Part shown: piece by piece, positions 44,023 to 52,544 of the stretch
How the letters are laid out: each line of letters opens with the position of its first letter
Numbering within the stretch: the stretch's first letter is position 1
Assembly: GCF_003815875.1 (NCBI RefSeq)
Contig: NZ_CP033924.1
Location: 3,968,001 to 4,032,000 of the forward strand
DNA: 64,000 bases
From: Chryseobacterium lactis
GTDB taxonomy: Bacteria > Bacteroidota > Bacteroidia > Flavobacteriales > Weeksellaceae
Direction of reading: 5' to 3'
Notes under the pieces: generated by a model
The model's database searches: none
Told to the model about the DNA's origin: nothing
What the model saw: only the letters and a program-made list of their open reading frames with translations
Program-made: the position numbers and the translations under genes

Positions 44023-44909
44023 TATCTACTAAAAGAATAAAGATTTTTCTTTTTTAGAAATTCAATTAATTCTTTTGGTCTGTCGGTCTGAATAATATTG
44101 ACCTGATGATCGGGATACCATTGGTACATATCGGGATTTTCAAGTACTTTATCGTCGTTATGACCAGCTGAAAGTTCCGGCCATAAAGAATTAACCCATA
44201 CTTTTACATGTTTCTTACGGATCTCTTTAAAGTCAATAAGATTCTTTTCATCTTTTCCTAACGTAAGCTCAAAACCATAGACTTTATAGTTTTTTAAATA
44301 TTCATTCACTTTTATCCAGCCTTCTCCTGAATTCAATCTTACAATTGGCATATAATGAATCTCATCTTTAATCTTGCCATATTTTTTATTGAATTCATCA
44401 TAAGTGGCAGTGCCTTTAAACAGGATCTGATCAAACATTTTTCTTTCTTTTAAAATAGGATAAACGAGATCAAAATAATCAAAAGCTTTATCCAGATTGA
44501 TGAAAATTTTTCCATTTGTGACATCTAAAACTTCAGCCAGAGTAGGAACTTTCATTTGAGTCGGAACCCCTAGACCGTCTCTGAGATATAATTTTTTAAT
44601 CTCTTCCAGGGTGTAATCAGAAGGACTTCCTTTTCCGGTAGTGGTTCGGTCAATCGTTTTGTCATGCATTAAAATCAGAACACCATCTTTGGTTAGCGCC
44701 AGATCTATTTCCACCATATTGACTCCTTTTTCAATCGCTTTTTTGATGGCCATGATTGAATTTTCGGGAGCCTCACGCCAGTCTGCCCGATGTGCCACCA
44801 CCATAATTTTATCATCCGGAAATGTATTCAGTGAGATTTGAGAATAAGCTGCAACGGAAGAACACAGCAGTAGAAGAGATAGATTGATTTTTAACAATGT
44901 TTTTTTCAT
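44022..44909 (-). CDS. Secreted glycerophosphodiester phosphodiesterase
   Basis: 295 residues from the ATG at 44909 (MKKTLLKINLSLLLLCSSVAAYSQ, a signal peptide); the longer ORF from 45017 overlaps the SusD gene and has no support. GDPD marks: AHRADWREAPENS, EIDLALTKDGVLILMHD (metal and catalytic residues), DRTTTGKG, and IIQTDRPKELIEFL at the end. It would hydrolyse glycerophosphodiesters such as glycerophosphocholine or -inositol to glycerol-3-phosphate and an alcohol, in the periplasm or at the surface. It follows SusD by 10 bp, so it is the enzyme of the SusCD locus. Confidence 0.9.
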   Translation of the reverse strand: MKKTLLKINLSLLLLCSSVAAYSQISLNTFPDDKIMVVAHRADWREAPENSIMAIKKAIEKGVNMVEIDLALTKDGVLILMHDKTIDRTTTGKGSPSDYTLEEIKKLYLRDGLGVPTQMKVPTLAEVLDVTNGKIFINLDKAFDYFDLVYPILKERKMFDQILFKGTATYDEFNKKYGKIKDEIHYMPIVRLNSGEGWIKVNEYLKNYKVYGFELTLGKDEKNLIDFKEIRKKHVKVWVNSLWPELSAGHNDDKVLENPDMYQWYPDHQVNIIQTDRPKELIEFLKKKNLYSFSR

Positions 44910-44919
44910 AAGATTAGAT

Positions 44920-46320
44920 TTAATATCCCGGATTTTGTTTAATAGCAGGATCAGTATTGATTTGATTTTGCGGAACAGGCATAAGCAGATTATAAGGCTG
45001 AATCTGTGCTGTTCCATATCCGGGTGTGTTTTGAAAATGAGCTGTCATCACCTGAATGGCCTTTCCCGTTCGCACCAGATCAAACCATCTGTGGCCTTCA
45101 CCGATAAGTTCTTTTCTTCTCTCCAGAGCGATTTCGTCCAATAAATCAGTTGAATCTGCGATCGTAACAGAAGTAAGTCCGGCTCTGTTTTTAATCTTAT
45201 TTAAATACAGGTTTCCATTAACCGGATCATTGGTTTTTGCATAGCATTCAGCCATAAGAAGGTAAACTTCTGCCAAACGGAGAACGACGACATTACTTCC
45301 TCCGTCTGCGGGAGCTGTAGTAGGCTTTGTTAATTTTTTAGAATAAGGAACTCCATTCGTCGTTAAACCAATGTAGGCATCTCTTCTTTTATCCGTTGCA
45401 GCAAAGGTATTATAAACCTCTTTTGTAGGAAGATTATGACCTTTTGCACCAGCAGAAAACCCTGAGGGACTAAACATCTGATAGGCCTGGCTACCTTCCG
45501 TATTTCCATTTAATCCTGAAGTAAATTGTACATCAAAAATGATCTCTGCATTATTTTTATTAGTTACATCAAAAATTTTGGTTACATCTGTTAATAAGCT
45601 GTAATTCAATCCTTCAACCTGTTTCAGATAGGGAAGTGCTTCACTGTATTTGTTTCTTGTAACTAAAACCTTACCCAACATTCCCAATGCGGCGCCTTTG
45701 GTAACTCTTCCTTTTTGAGCGGTCGTTTCAGGCAGTAAGGTAATGGCATCTTTAAGTTCTGACTCGATGAAGGTATATACTGTTTCAGCGGGGGTTCTTC
45801 CTTGTCCGAAATATTCGTTAACATTTACACTTTCTTTTGTTACTAAAGGAATATCTCCGAAAATCCGGACCATATTAAAATACATCAATGCTCTTAAAAA
45901 CTTCACTTCACCGGTTCTTATATTCTTCTGTGACTGGCTCATAGAAACATTTCCGATCCTGTTTAAAACAATATTGGCCTGTTGAATTCCTATATAATTT
46001 TCTTTCCATGTACTTGCCAGCAAAGAATTATTGGGCTGAACGGTAAAAAAATCGAGTTCTCCATACGTAAAACTATCATTGGCGGGAACTTCATCATAGG
46101 TATTGTCTGAAGGGATTTCACCAATTGCCAACATGGCCAGCTGATACTGTCCGACATATTGTAATGAGCCATAAACCGCATTGACGCCTTGCTCAAGCTG
46201 TGCTTCATCTTTATAAAAATTATCTGTTTGTTTAATGCTTTCGGGAGAAGTATTCAAAAGGTCTGATGAACAGGATTGCCATAAGAATATTGAAAGCAAA
46301 GGGATATATAATTTTTTCAT
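44920..46320 (-). CDS. SusD/RagB-family outer-membrane lipoprotein
   Basis: 466 residues. Lipobox QSC with Cys17. SusD/RagB marks: GVNAVYGSL, GEIPSDNTYD, NIVLNRI, GEVKFLRALMYFNMVRIFGD (TPR-like helices), LAEVYLLMAEC and LDEIALERRKELIGEGHRWFDLVR near the C terminus. It is the substrate-binding lid on the SusC channel. Between SusC (20 bp upstream) and the GDPD gene in one operon, so the ligand is probably a glycerophosphodiester or a glycan/teichoic-like polymer bearing phosphodiesters. Confidence 0.95.
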   Translation of the reverse strand: MKKLYIPLLSIFLWQSCSSDLLNTSPESIKQTDNFYKDEAQLEQGVNAVYGSLQYVGQYQLAMLAIGEIPSDNTYDEVPANDSFTYGELDFFTVQPNNSLLASTWKENYIGIQQANIVLNRIGNVSMSQSQKNIRTGEVKFLRALMYFNMVRIFGDIPLVTKESVNVNEYFGQGRTPAETVYTFIESELKDAITLLPETTAQKGRVTKGAALGMLGKVLVTRNKYSEALPYLKQVEGLNYSLLTDVTKIFDVTNKNNAEIIFDVQFTSGLNGNTEGSQAYQMFSPSGFSAGAKGHNLPTKEVYNTFAATDKRRDAYIGLTTNGVPYSKKLTKPTTAPADGGSNVVVLRLAEVYLLMAECYAKTNDPVNGNLYLNKIKNRAGLTSVTIADSTDLLDEIALERRKELIGEGHRWFDLVRTGKAIQVMTAHFQNTPGYGTAQIQPYNLLMPVPQNQINTDPAIKQNPGY

Positions 46321-46339
46321 TTTTTTGAGATTAGGATTA

Positions 46340-49300
46340 TTAAAACTTCATATTCATTCCAAAAGAATATACTCTTGCCACTGGATAATATCCGTTATCA
46401 TAGCCTTGTGTCAGTACACTTTCTGAAGTTGCATCAAGATTCTGACCTTTATAGGAAGTGATGGTCAATAGATTATTTCCTACAAAATACAATTGGATTG
46501 ATTTTACCTTTAAGGCAGAAACAAGACTTTGAGGTAGGTTGTAGGCCAGTCTCAGAGATCGTAATCTTACATAGTCTCCATTTTTAAAGAAAATACTCGA
46601 TGTCCTTGCTTCTTTTCTGTTATTGGAAAAGTTCATATTGGGAAGTCCATATATGCCGTCAGGATTGGTCACCGGATTGTATCTGTTGTCAAAATAGTTC
46701 TGAGTAGCCACTCCAAAACCTTCTCCTGATTCTGTACTACTTACCTGATCACCGTTATAAATTTTCTTTCCCAACTCACTGTACAAAGTAAAACTGAGAT
46801 CAAAATTCTTATACCGGAATGAATTGGTGAATCCCATTACATATTTAGGGATTCCCGAACCGAAGCTTTTCTTATCATTAGCATCAATTTTGCCATCTTT
46901 ATTAAGGTCTTCCATAATATAATCACCGACTAATGTTCCCGAGATGTGAGGGGAGTTATCAATCTGCTCCTGAGTTTTATAAATACCCAGAATATTGTAC
47001 CCATACATTTCAGCAATAGAACCTCCAACTTTCGTGACTGCAAAATTGTTGGCACCGGCTACAATTTGTGACTGTCCGTTGGCCAGAGCCAGTACCTTAT
47101 TGGTATTGAAAGAAAAGCTGAAATTATTGGAGTATTCAAAGTCGTCTCCTATATGAAGAGGTTTTACCGAAAGCTGTACTTCCAGACCGCTATTCCTGAT
47201 TTTACCAATATTCTGAAGCAATGTGGAATAGCCGGATTGCTGAGGAACAGGAACCTCCAGCAATAAACCGTTTCGGTTTAAAATGTAATAGTCTGCGGAG
47301 ACATTTAAATATTTATTAAACAAGCTAAAATCAATCCCGGCATTCACGGACTTCGATTTTTCCCAGGAAAGATCAAAGCTGGCGGCTGTAGACGATCTGT
47401 ACCCGGGAACCATCATTCCTCCGAAAACATAATTCTCTTTTTCCATTAAGGATAATGAACCAAAGTTTGGAATCTGGTTATTTCCGTTTGTTCCTAAGCT
47501 AAACCTTAGTTTTAAAGGATCCAGCCATTTATTGGAAGGAAAAAAGCTTTCTTTACTTACAGTCCAGCCTAATGATAAAGCATAGAAGTCGCCCCATTTC
47601 GAATTGGCTCCAAACTTTGATGATCCGTCTCTTCTGTAAGAAGCCATCAAACTGTATTTGCTGTTGTAAGTGTAGTTGAATCTTGTAAAATATGAAATCA
47701 ATGTCCATTTATACTGATTGACATCTACCTTAAATGAAGAACCTCCCGAAATATTTTCAATACTGTTATCCGGAAAACCTGTTGCCAGGGTAGTGGTTTG
47801 ATTTGAAGTTTCATTCTGATAAGATTGTCCTAAAATTGCGTTAAAAGTATGATTTCCTATCTTTTTATCATAGGTTAACAAGTTTTCAATCAGGTAATTT
47901 TTGGTAATATATTCTGTTTTGCTTGCAGTGGTAACATCCGGTGCTGCAGTACGATAACTTCCTACAGTTGATGGGTCAAAAAAGTTGTAATCGTAGCTGG
48001 TATAGTCGCCACCTGCTGAAATTTTATATTTAAAATCATCTAAAAATTTCCATTCTCCGAAAATATTTCCAAAGGTTTTAAATAAGGTATATTTTCTCCT
48101 GGTCATTTCTGCAATAGCTACAGGATTTTCAACCATAGCTCCGTCTGTGGGGCCATTTACTTTAATTTGCTGAGAAATGATAAGGTTTCCGTTGGCATCT
48201 CTTGGCGCAAAGAATGGGTACATGGTCGTAGCCATTTGAAGAAGATTATACGTTCTTCCACCATTTACCATATCAAAAAGACTTCCTTGTGAATAAGACG
48301 GAGACATGGAAACACCAAATTTCAACTGATCCGTAATATGGGTAGCAAGATTGATGTTTCCTGAATATTTTTCATAATCTGTTCCGATTAAAATCCCTTT
48401 TTGATTCAGATAGCTTCCGGTGAATGAATATTTTGTATTATCACTTCCACCCAGAACATTTAACGAAGTATTGCTCATGGGTGCCGGTTTTAATACGGTT
48501 GTATACCAGTCATTATCAATCAGTCCCGGTTGTTTATTAAGGTAGGGAATCAAATAATCCGGTACAAGCTCCCGAAGTGTCGCTCCTTTTGATATTCTCG
48601 TCGTGGTATTGTCAGAAATACTCCTGTTGCTTCCTTTTGAAAGGTAGTTGTTATCCCGGGATTCTTTCATGAAAGTCGCCATATCATAGGCATTCACAAA
48701 CTTTTCGTTGTCGCTTCTTGTTTGTATTCCATAATAGGAATCCAATACCACCTCCAGTTTTCCTTTTTTCCCTTCTTTACTCTGAATAAGGATGACTCCG
48801 TTGGCTCCTCTTGAACCATAAATTGCCGTTGAGGCAGCATCTTTCAGAATATCTATAGATGCAATAGAATTCGGATCAATTGAATTTAAATTTGTTCCCT
48901 CCGTCAATGGGAATCCATCAACAACAATCAAAGGATTGGCTCCCGCCGTTAAGGTTCCGATCCCACGGATACGGATGTTAGGAGAAGATCCGGGACTTGA
49001 ATTCGCGGAAGTAGTTTGAATACCGGTTGCTTTTCCGGCAATCATCTCTCCAAAATTACTTGTAGCTACACTTTTCAGATCTTTTTCTCCCAACGAAGCA
49101 ATAGAACCGGAAACATCTTTTTTATTTTGCTTTCCGTAGCCTACCAAAACAACTTCATCAATCTTTTTCTCCCGGTCTGCAATGGTATCTTTTTTAGCAG
49201 TATTATTTACGACAATCACATTGTTTTTCCGTTGAACTTTTTTAGATGTTCTTCTGATAGTAACCGTATTATTTTGAATAACAAATTCAATAGGATAGTT

Positions 49301-49555
49301 TTTTTGAAGATATTCAAGTGTCTGATGTAATGAATTGTAATTGATATCTTTATCGTCCACCTGGATATCTTCAAGATCTGAAACTGAGTAAAAGAATTGT
49401 GTTTTGGTTGTCTTACTCAGTTTTTCCAACACTTTTGTAACAGGCGGTGGAGATGTGTAGATTATATGCAGATTGAAATGTATTTCTGAAGCACATAAAG
49501 GCTGAGAAAGGTACAAACTCCCAAGCATAGCAATACTAATTGCTGTTTTTTTCAT
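46340..49555 (-). CDS. SusC/RagA-family TonB-dependent transporter with STN signalling domain
   Basis: 1071 residues. Signal peptide (MKKTAISIAMLGSLYLSQPLCA), an STN domain (about 28-100, VTKVLEKLSKTTKTQFFYSV, YPIEFVIQNNTVTIRR) that contacts a FecR anti-sigma factor, then a plug with the SusC signature (DEVVLVGYGKQNKKDVSGSI, SPNIRIRGIGTL, PLIVVDGFPL, SRGANGVILIQSKEG) and the barrel ending in YSFGMNMKF. With the FecR and ECF genes directly upstream this is a trans-envelope signalling transporter: substrate binding frees the sigma factor to turn on its own operon. Confidence 0.96.
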   Translation of the reverse strand: MKKTAISIAMLGSLYLSQPLCASEIHFNLHIIYTSPPPVTKVLEKLSKTTKTQFFYSVSDLEDIQVDDKDINYNSLHQTLEYLQKNYPIEFVIQNNTVTIRRTSKKVQRKNNVIVVNNTAKKDTIADREKKIDEVVLVGYGKQNKKDVSGSIASLGEKDLKSVATSNFGEMIAGKATGIQTTSANSSPGSSPNIRIRGIGTLTAGANPLIVVDGFPLTEGTNLNSIDPNSIASIDILKDAASTAIYGSRGANGVILIQSKEGKKGKLEVVLDSYYGIQTRSDNEKFVNAYDMATFMKESRDNNYLSKGSNRSISDNTTTRISKGATLRELVPDYLIPYLNKQPGLIDNDWYTTVLKPAPMSNTSLNVLGGSDNTKYSFTGSYLNQKGILIGTDYEKYSGNINLATHITDQLKFGVSMSPSYSQGSLFDMVNGGRTYNLLQMATTMYPFFAPRDANGNLIISQQIKVNGPTDGAMVENPVAIAEMTRRKYTLFKTFGNIFGEWKFLDDFKYKISAGGDYTSYDYNFFDPSTVGSYRTAAPDVTTASKTEYITKNYLIENLLTYDKKIGNHTFNAILGQSYQNETSNQTTTLATGFPDNSIENISGGSSFKVDVNQYKWTLISYFTRFNYTYNSKYSLMASYRRDGSSKFGANSKWGDFYALSLGWTVSKESFFPSNKWLDPLKLRFSLGTNGNNQIPNFGSLSLMEKENYVFGGMMVPGYRSSTAASFDLSWEKSKSVNAGIDFSLFNKYLNVSADYYILNRNGLLLEVPVPQQSGYSTLLQNIGKIRNSGLEVQLSVKPLHIGDDFEYSNNFSFSFNTNKVLALANGQSQIVAGANNFAVTKVGGSIAEMYGYNILGIYKTQEQIDNSPHISGTLVGDYIMEDLNKDGKIDANDKKSFGSGIPKYVMGFTNSFRYKNFDLSFTLYSELGKKIYNGDQVSSTESGEGFGVATQNYFDNRYNPVTNPDGIYGLPNMNFSNNRKEARTSSIFFKNGDYVRLRSLRLAYNLPQSLVSALKVKSIQLYFVGNNLLTITSYKGQNLDATSESVLTQGYDNGYYPVARVYSFGMNMKF

Positions 49556-49610
49556 AAATTCGCAATATTAATTTTTAAACTTTCTTTAGGTTTTTAAGTT
49601 GATTAAATCC

Positions 49611-49636
49611 GCATCGATAACCCCCATTATCGGTGC
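49611..49636. other. Hairpin between the FecR and SusC genes
   Basis: GCATCGATAA and TTATCGGTGC pair over 10 bp (one G-T) around CCCCCA. On the operon strand no T-run follows, so it is more likely an intercistronic stabilising or processing stem, letting SusC and FecR mRNA levels differ. The plus strand has a T-run after it and could terminate there. Confidence 0.5.
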
Positions 49637-49640
49637 ATTT

Positions 49641-50462
49641 TTATTTTAGCTTTATTTCTGTTTCATTCAATTTTTCAATTTTAAGATTAAACGGATAACT
49701 GATTATGGAAAGGATATCATTAAGATTCCCTGTAAATGAACCACTTACTTTATGATTCCTATATAAATCCGGATAGGATATTCTGACATTATAGGCCGCT
49801 TCCAATTGCTGTATAGCCTCTGAATAATTGGAATGATCAAAGGTAAAACTCATCTGTTTTTCCTGATTGTAATAATGATAATCAGGATGATTGGTATTGC
49901 TGAGCCAAATTTCTTTGGGCATTAAATAGGTTACTTTTCCAAGATGCTCTACTTTTACTTTTCCTTCAAACAATTCTACTTTTTTCTCCTCTGATTTTTG
50001 GTCTAAAAAAAACTGAGTTCCCAAAACCTGTACATGAAAATCCCCTGCATTGATTCTGAAAGGTTTGGATTTATCTTTCGCAATGTTAAAATTTCCTTGT
50101 CCTGTAAATAGTATTTCACGATTTTTTCCCCCAAAATCTTTGCTTATCGTCAACTTACTGTACGGTAAGAGCTTGATGATACTTCCATCGGATAGCCGGA
50201 TGGTTTTTGAAGCTTTAAAGCTTTCGTAAACATATTTTTGTTCTGCTCCTGTCACAGAATTCCGGGATCCGTTATATACCATTAAAAAAATGAAAAAGGG
50301 AACCACAATTGCAGCGGCCCAATACCATTTTTTCACATTTCTTTTTTCTCTGATTCTGGCGTTGATATTCCCCCAGATTTTTCTGTCTGTGGTCTCATCC
50401 ATTGTATGTTGTTCTTCAGAAACGGTTTTCCAGGTTTCTTCAAATTCTTTTTCTAAGCTCAT
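49641..50462 (-). CDS. FecR-family anti-sigma factor
   Basis: 273 residues. Cytoplasmic N-terminal part (1-44, binds sigma), one membrane helix (WYWAAAIVVPFFIFLMVY, about 46-63), periplasmic FecR domain (about 80-180; SKTIRLSDGSIIKLLPYSKL, VLGTQFFLDQ, VELFEGKVKVE) and the C-terminal domain typical of Bacteroidota FecR (ISYPDLYRNHKVSGSF). It relays the SusC STN signal to the ECF sigma factor gene 119 bp upstream. Gene order sigma, FecR, SusC, SusD is the classic one. Confidence 0.94.
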   Translation of the reverse strand: MSLEKEFEETWKTVSEEQHTMDETTDRKIWGNINARIREKRNVKKWYWAAAIVVPFFIFLMVYNGSRNSVTGAEQKYVYESFKASKTIRLSDGSIIKLLPYSKLTISKDFGGKNREILFTGQGNFNIAKDKSKPFRINAGDFHVQVLGTQFFLDQKSEEKKVELFEGKVKVEHLGKVTYLMPKEIWLSNTNHPDYHYYNQEKQMSFTFDHSNYSEAIQQLEAAYNVRISYPDLYRNHKVSGSFTGNLNDILSIISYPFNLKIEKLNETEIKLK

Positions 50463-50580
50463 ACAGCGTGTATTATGATTCTCGTAAAATCATTTTATTA
50501 TAAATACGCGGAAAAGCCAAATCGTTCACCCCACATGGAGAGACTTAACAATTTGTTCATATTGAATGATAAAGGGTAAA

Positions 50581-51057
50581 TTATTGGAAATTCCCTTTCA
50601 GGAAACTCAAAGCTTTGTTTATTTGCTTGCTGATCGCTGTTTTTGAAAGATTATTTTCTTTGGCTAATTGAGAGTAGCTTATGTTTTTAATTTTGTGTTG
50701 AATAAATAAGTCTTTGGTCTTCAAAGGAAGTTTTTCGAGGAGACTTTCAATCTTTGAAACTTGTTCTTCATAGTACTTTTCATCTATGATTTCTTCTTCC
50801 TCGGCTTTCACGACTTCCTTTTCAGAAAAGGTAAACAACAGCTTGTTTTTGCGATAGAAATTAGAAACCTCTTGTTTGCAGGTTTTAAAAACAATTGCTT
50901 CTACAGCGATTTGTGCGTTTTCATCCAGATGTTTCCAGACGTGTACGAAAATATCCTGGACAATATCTTCTGCATCCTCTTCTTTTTGAATGTATTTCTT
51001 AACGAAGAAGTAGACTTTATGTTTATATTCAGAATATATTTTCTCAAATGAGTCCAT
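50581..51057 (-). CDS. ECF-type RNA polymerase sigma factor
   Basis: 158 residues. Region 2 with EDAEDIVQDIFVHVWKHL (-10 recognition), region 4 with LEKLPLKTKDLFIQHKIKNISYSQLAKENNLSKTAISK split across helices (HTH). Small ECF sigma factors of this sort in Bacteroidota pair with FecR anti-sigma factors. It should turn on the SusCD-GDPD operon when substrate is present. No regions 1 or 3, as expected. First gene of the operon; its 5' region runs into the 345-bp gap. Confidence 0.94.
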   Translation of the reverse strand: MDSFEKIYSEYKHKVYFFVKKYIQKEEDAEDIVQDIFVHVWKHLDENAQIAVEAIVFKTCKQEVSNFYRKNKLLFTFSEKEVVKAEEEEIIDEKYYEEQVSKIESLLEKLPLKTKDLFIQHKIKNISYSQLAKENNLSKTAISKQINKALSFLKGNFQ

Positions 51058-51402
51058 TGGATAAAGACAACTTTACAGTACAATTTATAATGCCATAAAA
51101 CTATTTAAAAAGATTTTTAAACAGTTTAAAGATATGTTAATTTTGATGAGATCTGATAAAAAACAGGTAACACATTGGTAAATGAAGGCAGAATACTTCA
51201 TTATTTTAAAACGATAGAAAATTTTAAAATGATCTTTTTTAAAACATGAAAATATTACCTACATGTACACAAATAATCCAGTCGGAACAGGTATTTCCAT
51301 TCATAATAACTATAGTGGAAATGGGTATTTTAAATCTCCCTTTCTGTCCGATATTCCTTACCTTAGAGGTTCCTAAGTATAGGATAATAATAAATTATTT
51401 TT
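51058..51402. other. Gap between the ECF sigma gene and the aldo/keto reductase gene
   Basis: 345 bases holding the divergent promoters. TAATTTTG at 51138-51145 is an exact plus-strand -7 element but stands 258 bases before the next plus-strand start, so it may serve a long leader or a small RNA. I see no supported gene; an 80-codon frame at 51246-51488 is not credible. Confidence 0.4.
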
Positions 51403-52350
51403 ATGGAAAAAAGAAAGATCAAGAACACCGATTTAACAATAGCACCTATCAATTTCGGAGGAAATGTTTTTGGATGGACGTTGGATGAAAAGCAATCCTT
51501 TGATATATTAGACCGTTTTACGGAAGCAGGCTTTAATTTTGTAGATACTGCAGATACCTACTCCTGGTGGGTAAACGGAAAAGGTGGACAATCTGAAGAG
51601 ATTATAGGTAAATGGATGAAGGCACGCGGTAATCGTAAAGATATTGTACTGGCCACTAAAGTTGGTTCTGAAACAAAAGAACACGGTTTTGACATCAGCA
51701 AAAAGCATATCTTAAAATCGGTTGATGAGTCTTTACAAAGGCTGCAAACTGATCATATCGACCTTTATTATACACATTTCGACGATAAAGTAACTCCTGT
51801 AGAAGAAACGCTTTCGGCGTATGACGAGATTATTAAAGCTGGGAAAGTACGTTATATCGCAGCTTCCAATCTTTCTCCGGAACGTTTAAAAGCTTCATTT
51901 GAAGCCGCAGAAAAGAATAATCTTCCCAAATATGTAGCATTGCAACCTCACTACAACCTGATGGAGAGGGAAGGTTTTGAAACCAATTATGCTCCTTTGG
52001 TAGAACAGTTTGATCTGAGTGTATTTCCTTACTGGTCTTTGGCTGCAGGTTTCTTAACAGGAAAGTACAGAGATGAAGCAGATTTTGCCAAAAGTGCAAG
52101 GGGAGAAGGAATCAGAAAATATTTAACTCCTAAAGGTCATGAGGTTTTAAAAGCATTGGATCAGGTAAGTGAAAAACATGATAGTCAGCAGAGTACAGTT
52201 GCATTAGCCTGGTTATTGGCCAATCCGCTAATCACAGCTCCTATTGTGAGTGCGACCAGTGCATCACAGCTTGAAACATTGTTCAATGCTCCTAGACTGG
52301 TTTTAGATCAGGAAGATATTGATTTATTGAATACAGCCAGTCAATATTAA
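51403..52350 (+). CDS. Aldo/keto reductase
   Basis: 315 residues of the AKR barrel. Catalytic tetrad Asp48 and Tyr53 in NFVDTADTYSWW, Lys86 in VLATKVG, His125 in LYYTHFDD. The C-terminal NADPH-binding region is WSLAAGFLTGKYR and ATSASQLETLF. It resembles the YajO/Gfo-like bacterial group that reduces a range of aldehydes and ketones with NADPH. Monocistronic with its own strong terminator. Physiological substrate unknown. Confidence 0.92.
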   Translation: MEKRKIKNTDLTIAPINFGGNVFGWTLDEKQSFDILDRFTEAGFNFVDTADTYSWWVNGKGGQSEEIIGKWMKARGNRKDIVLATKVGSETKEHGFDISKKHILKSVDESLQRLQTDHIDLYYTHFDDKVTPVEETLSAYDEIIKAGKVRYIAASNLSPERLKASFEAAEKNNLPKYVALQPHYNLMEREGFETNYAPLVEQFDLSVFPYWSLAAGFLTGKYRDEADFAKSARGEGIRKYLTPKGHEVLKALDQVSEKHDSQQSTVALAWLLANPLITAPIVSATSASQLETLFNAPRLVLDQEDIDLLNTASQY

Positions 52351-52378
52351 AATAAATAAATCATTGTTAGATAAAAAT

Positions 52379-52410
52379 AAACCCTCCGTTCAATGCTGAA
52401 CGGAGGGTTT
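52379..52410 (+). terminator. Very strong terminator after the aldo/keto reductase gene
   Basis: AAACCCTCCGTTCA and TGAACGGAGGGTTT form a perfect 14-bp stem with an ATGC loop, followed by ATTTATTTT. Confidence 0.92.
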
Positions 52411-52440
52411 ATTTATTTTGAAATGAGAGTGTTTATAAAA

Positions 52441-52492
52441 CCACCCCGTCAAAAATTTTTTAAATTTTTGCCACCCCTCCAGCAGAGGGGAA
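52441..52492. repeat. CCGTCAAA...CCACCCCTCC palindromic repeat, copy 2
   Basis: CACCCCGTCAAAAATTTTT, then AAATTTTTGCCACCCCTCC and a perfect 6-bp stem CCCCTC/GAGGGG (52474-52490). The order and sequence of the parts match copy 1 at 21207-21258. Confidence 0.65.
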
Positions 52493-52544
52493 TGTGTTGT
52501 GTATCGATGATAACATTAGCACAGTGCTTCAATTCGTTTGTAAC

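Noticed and set aside
51246..51488. An 80-codon frame before the aldo/keto reductase
   Set aside because: It overlaps the reductase start by 86 bases in another frame and shows no recognisable protein features.
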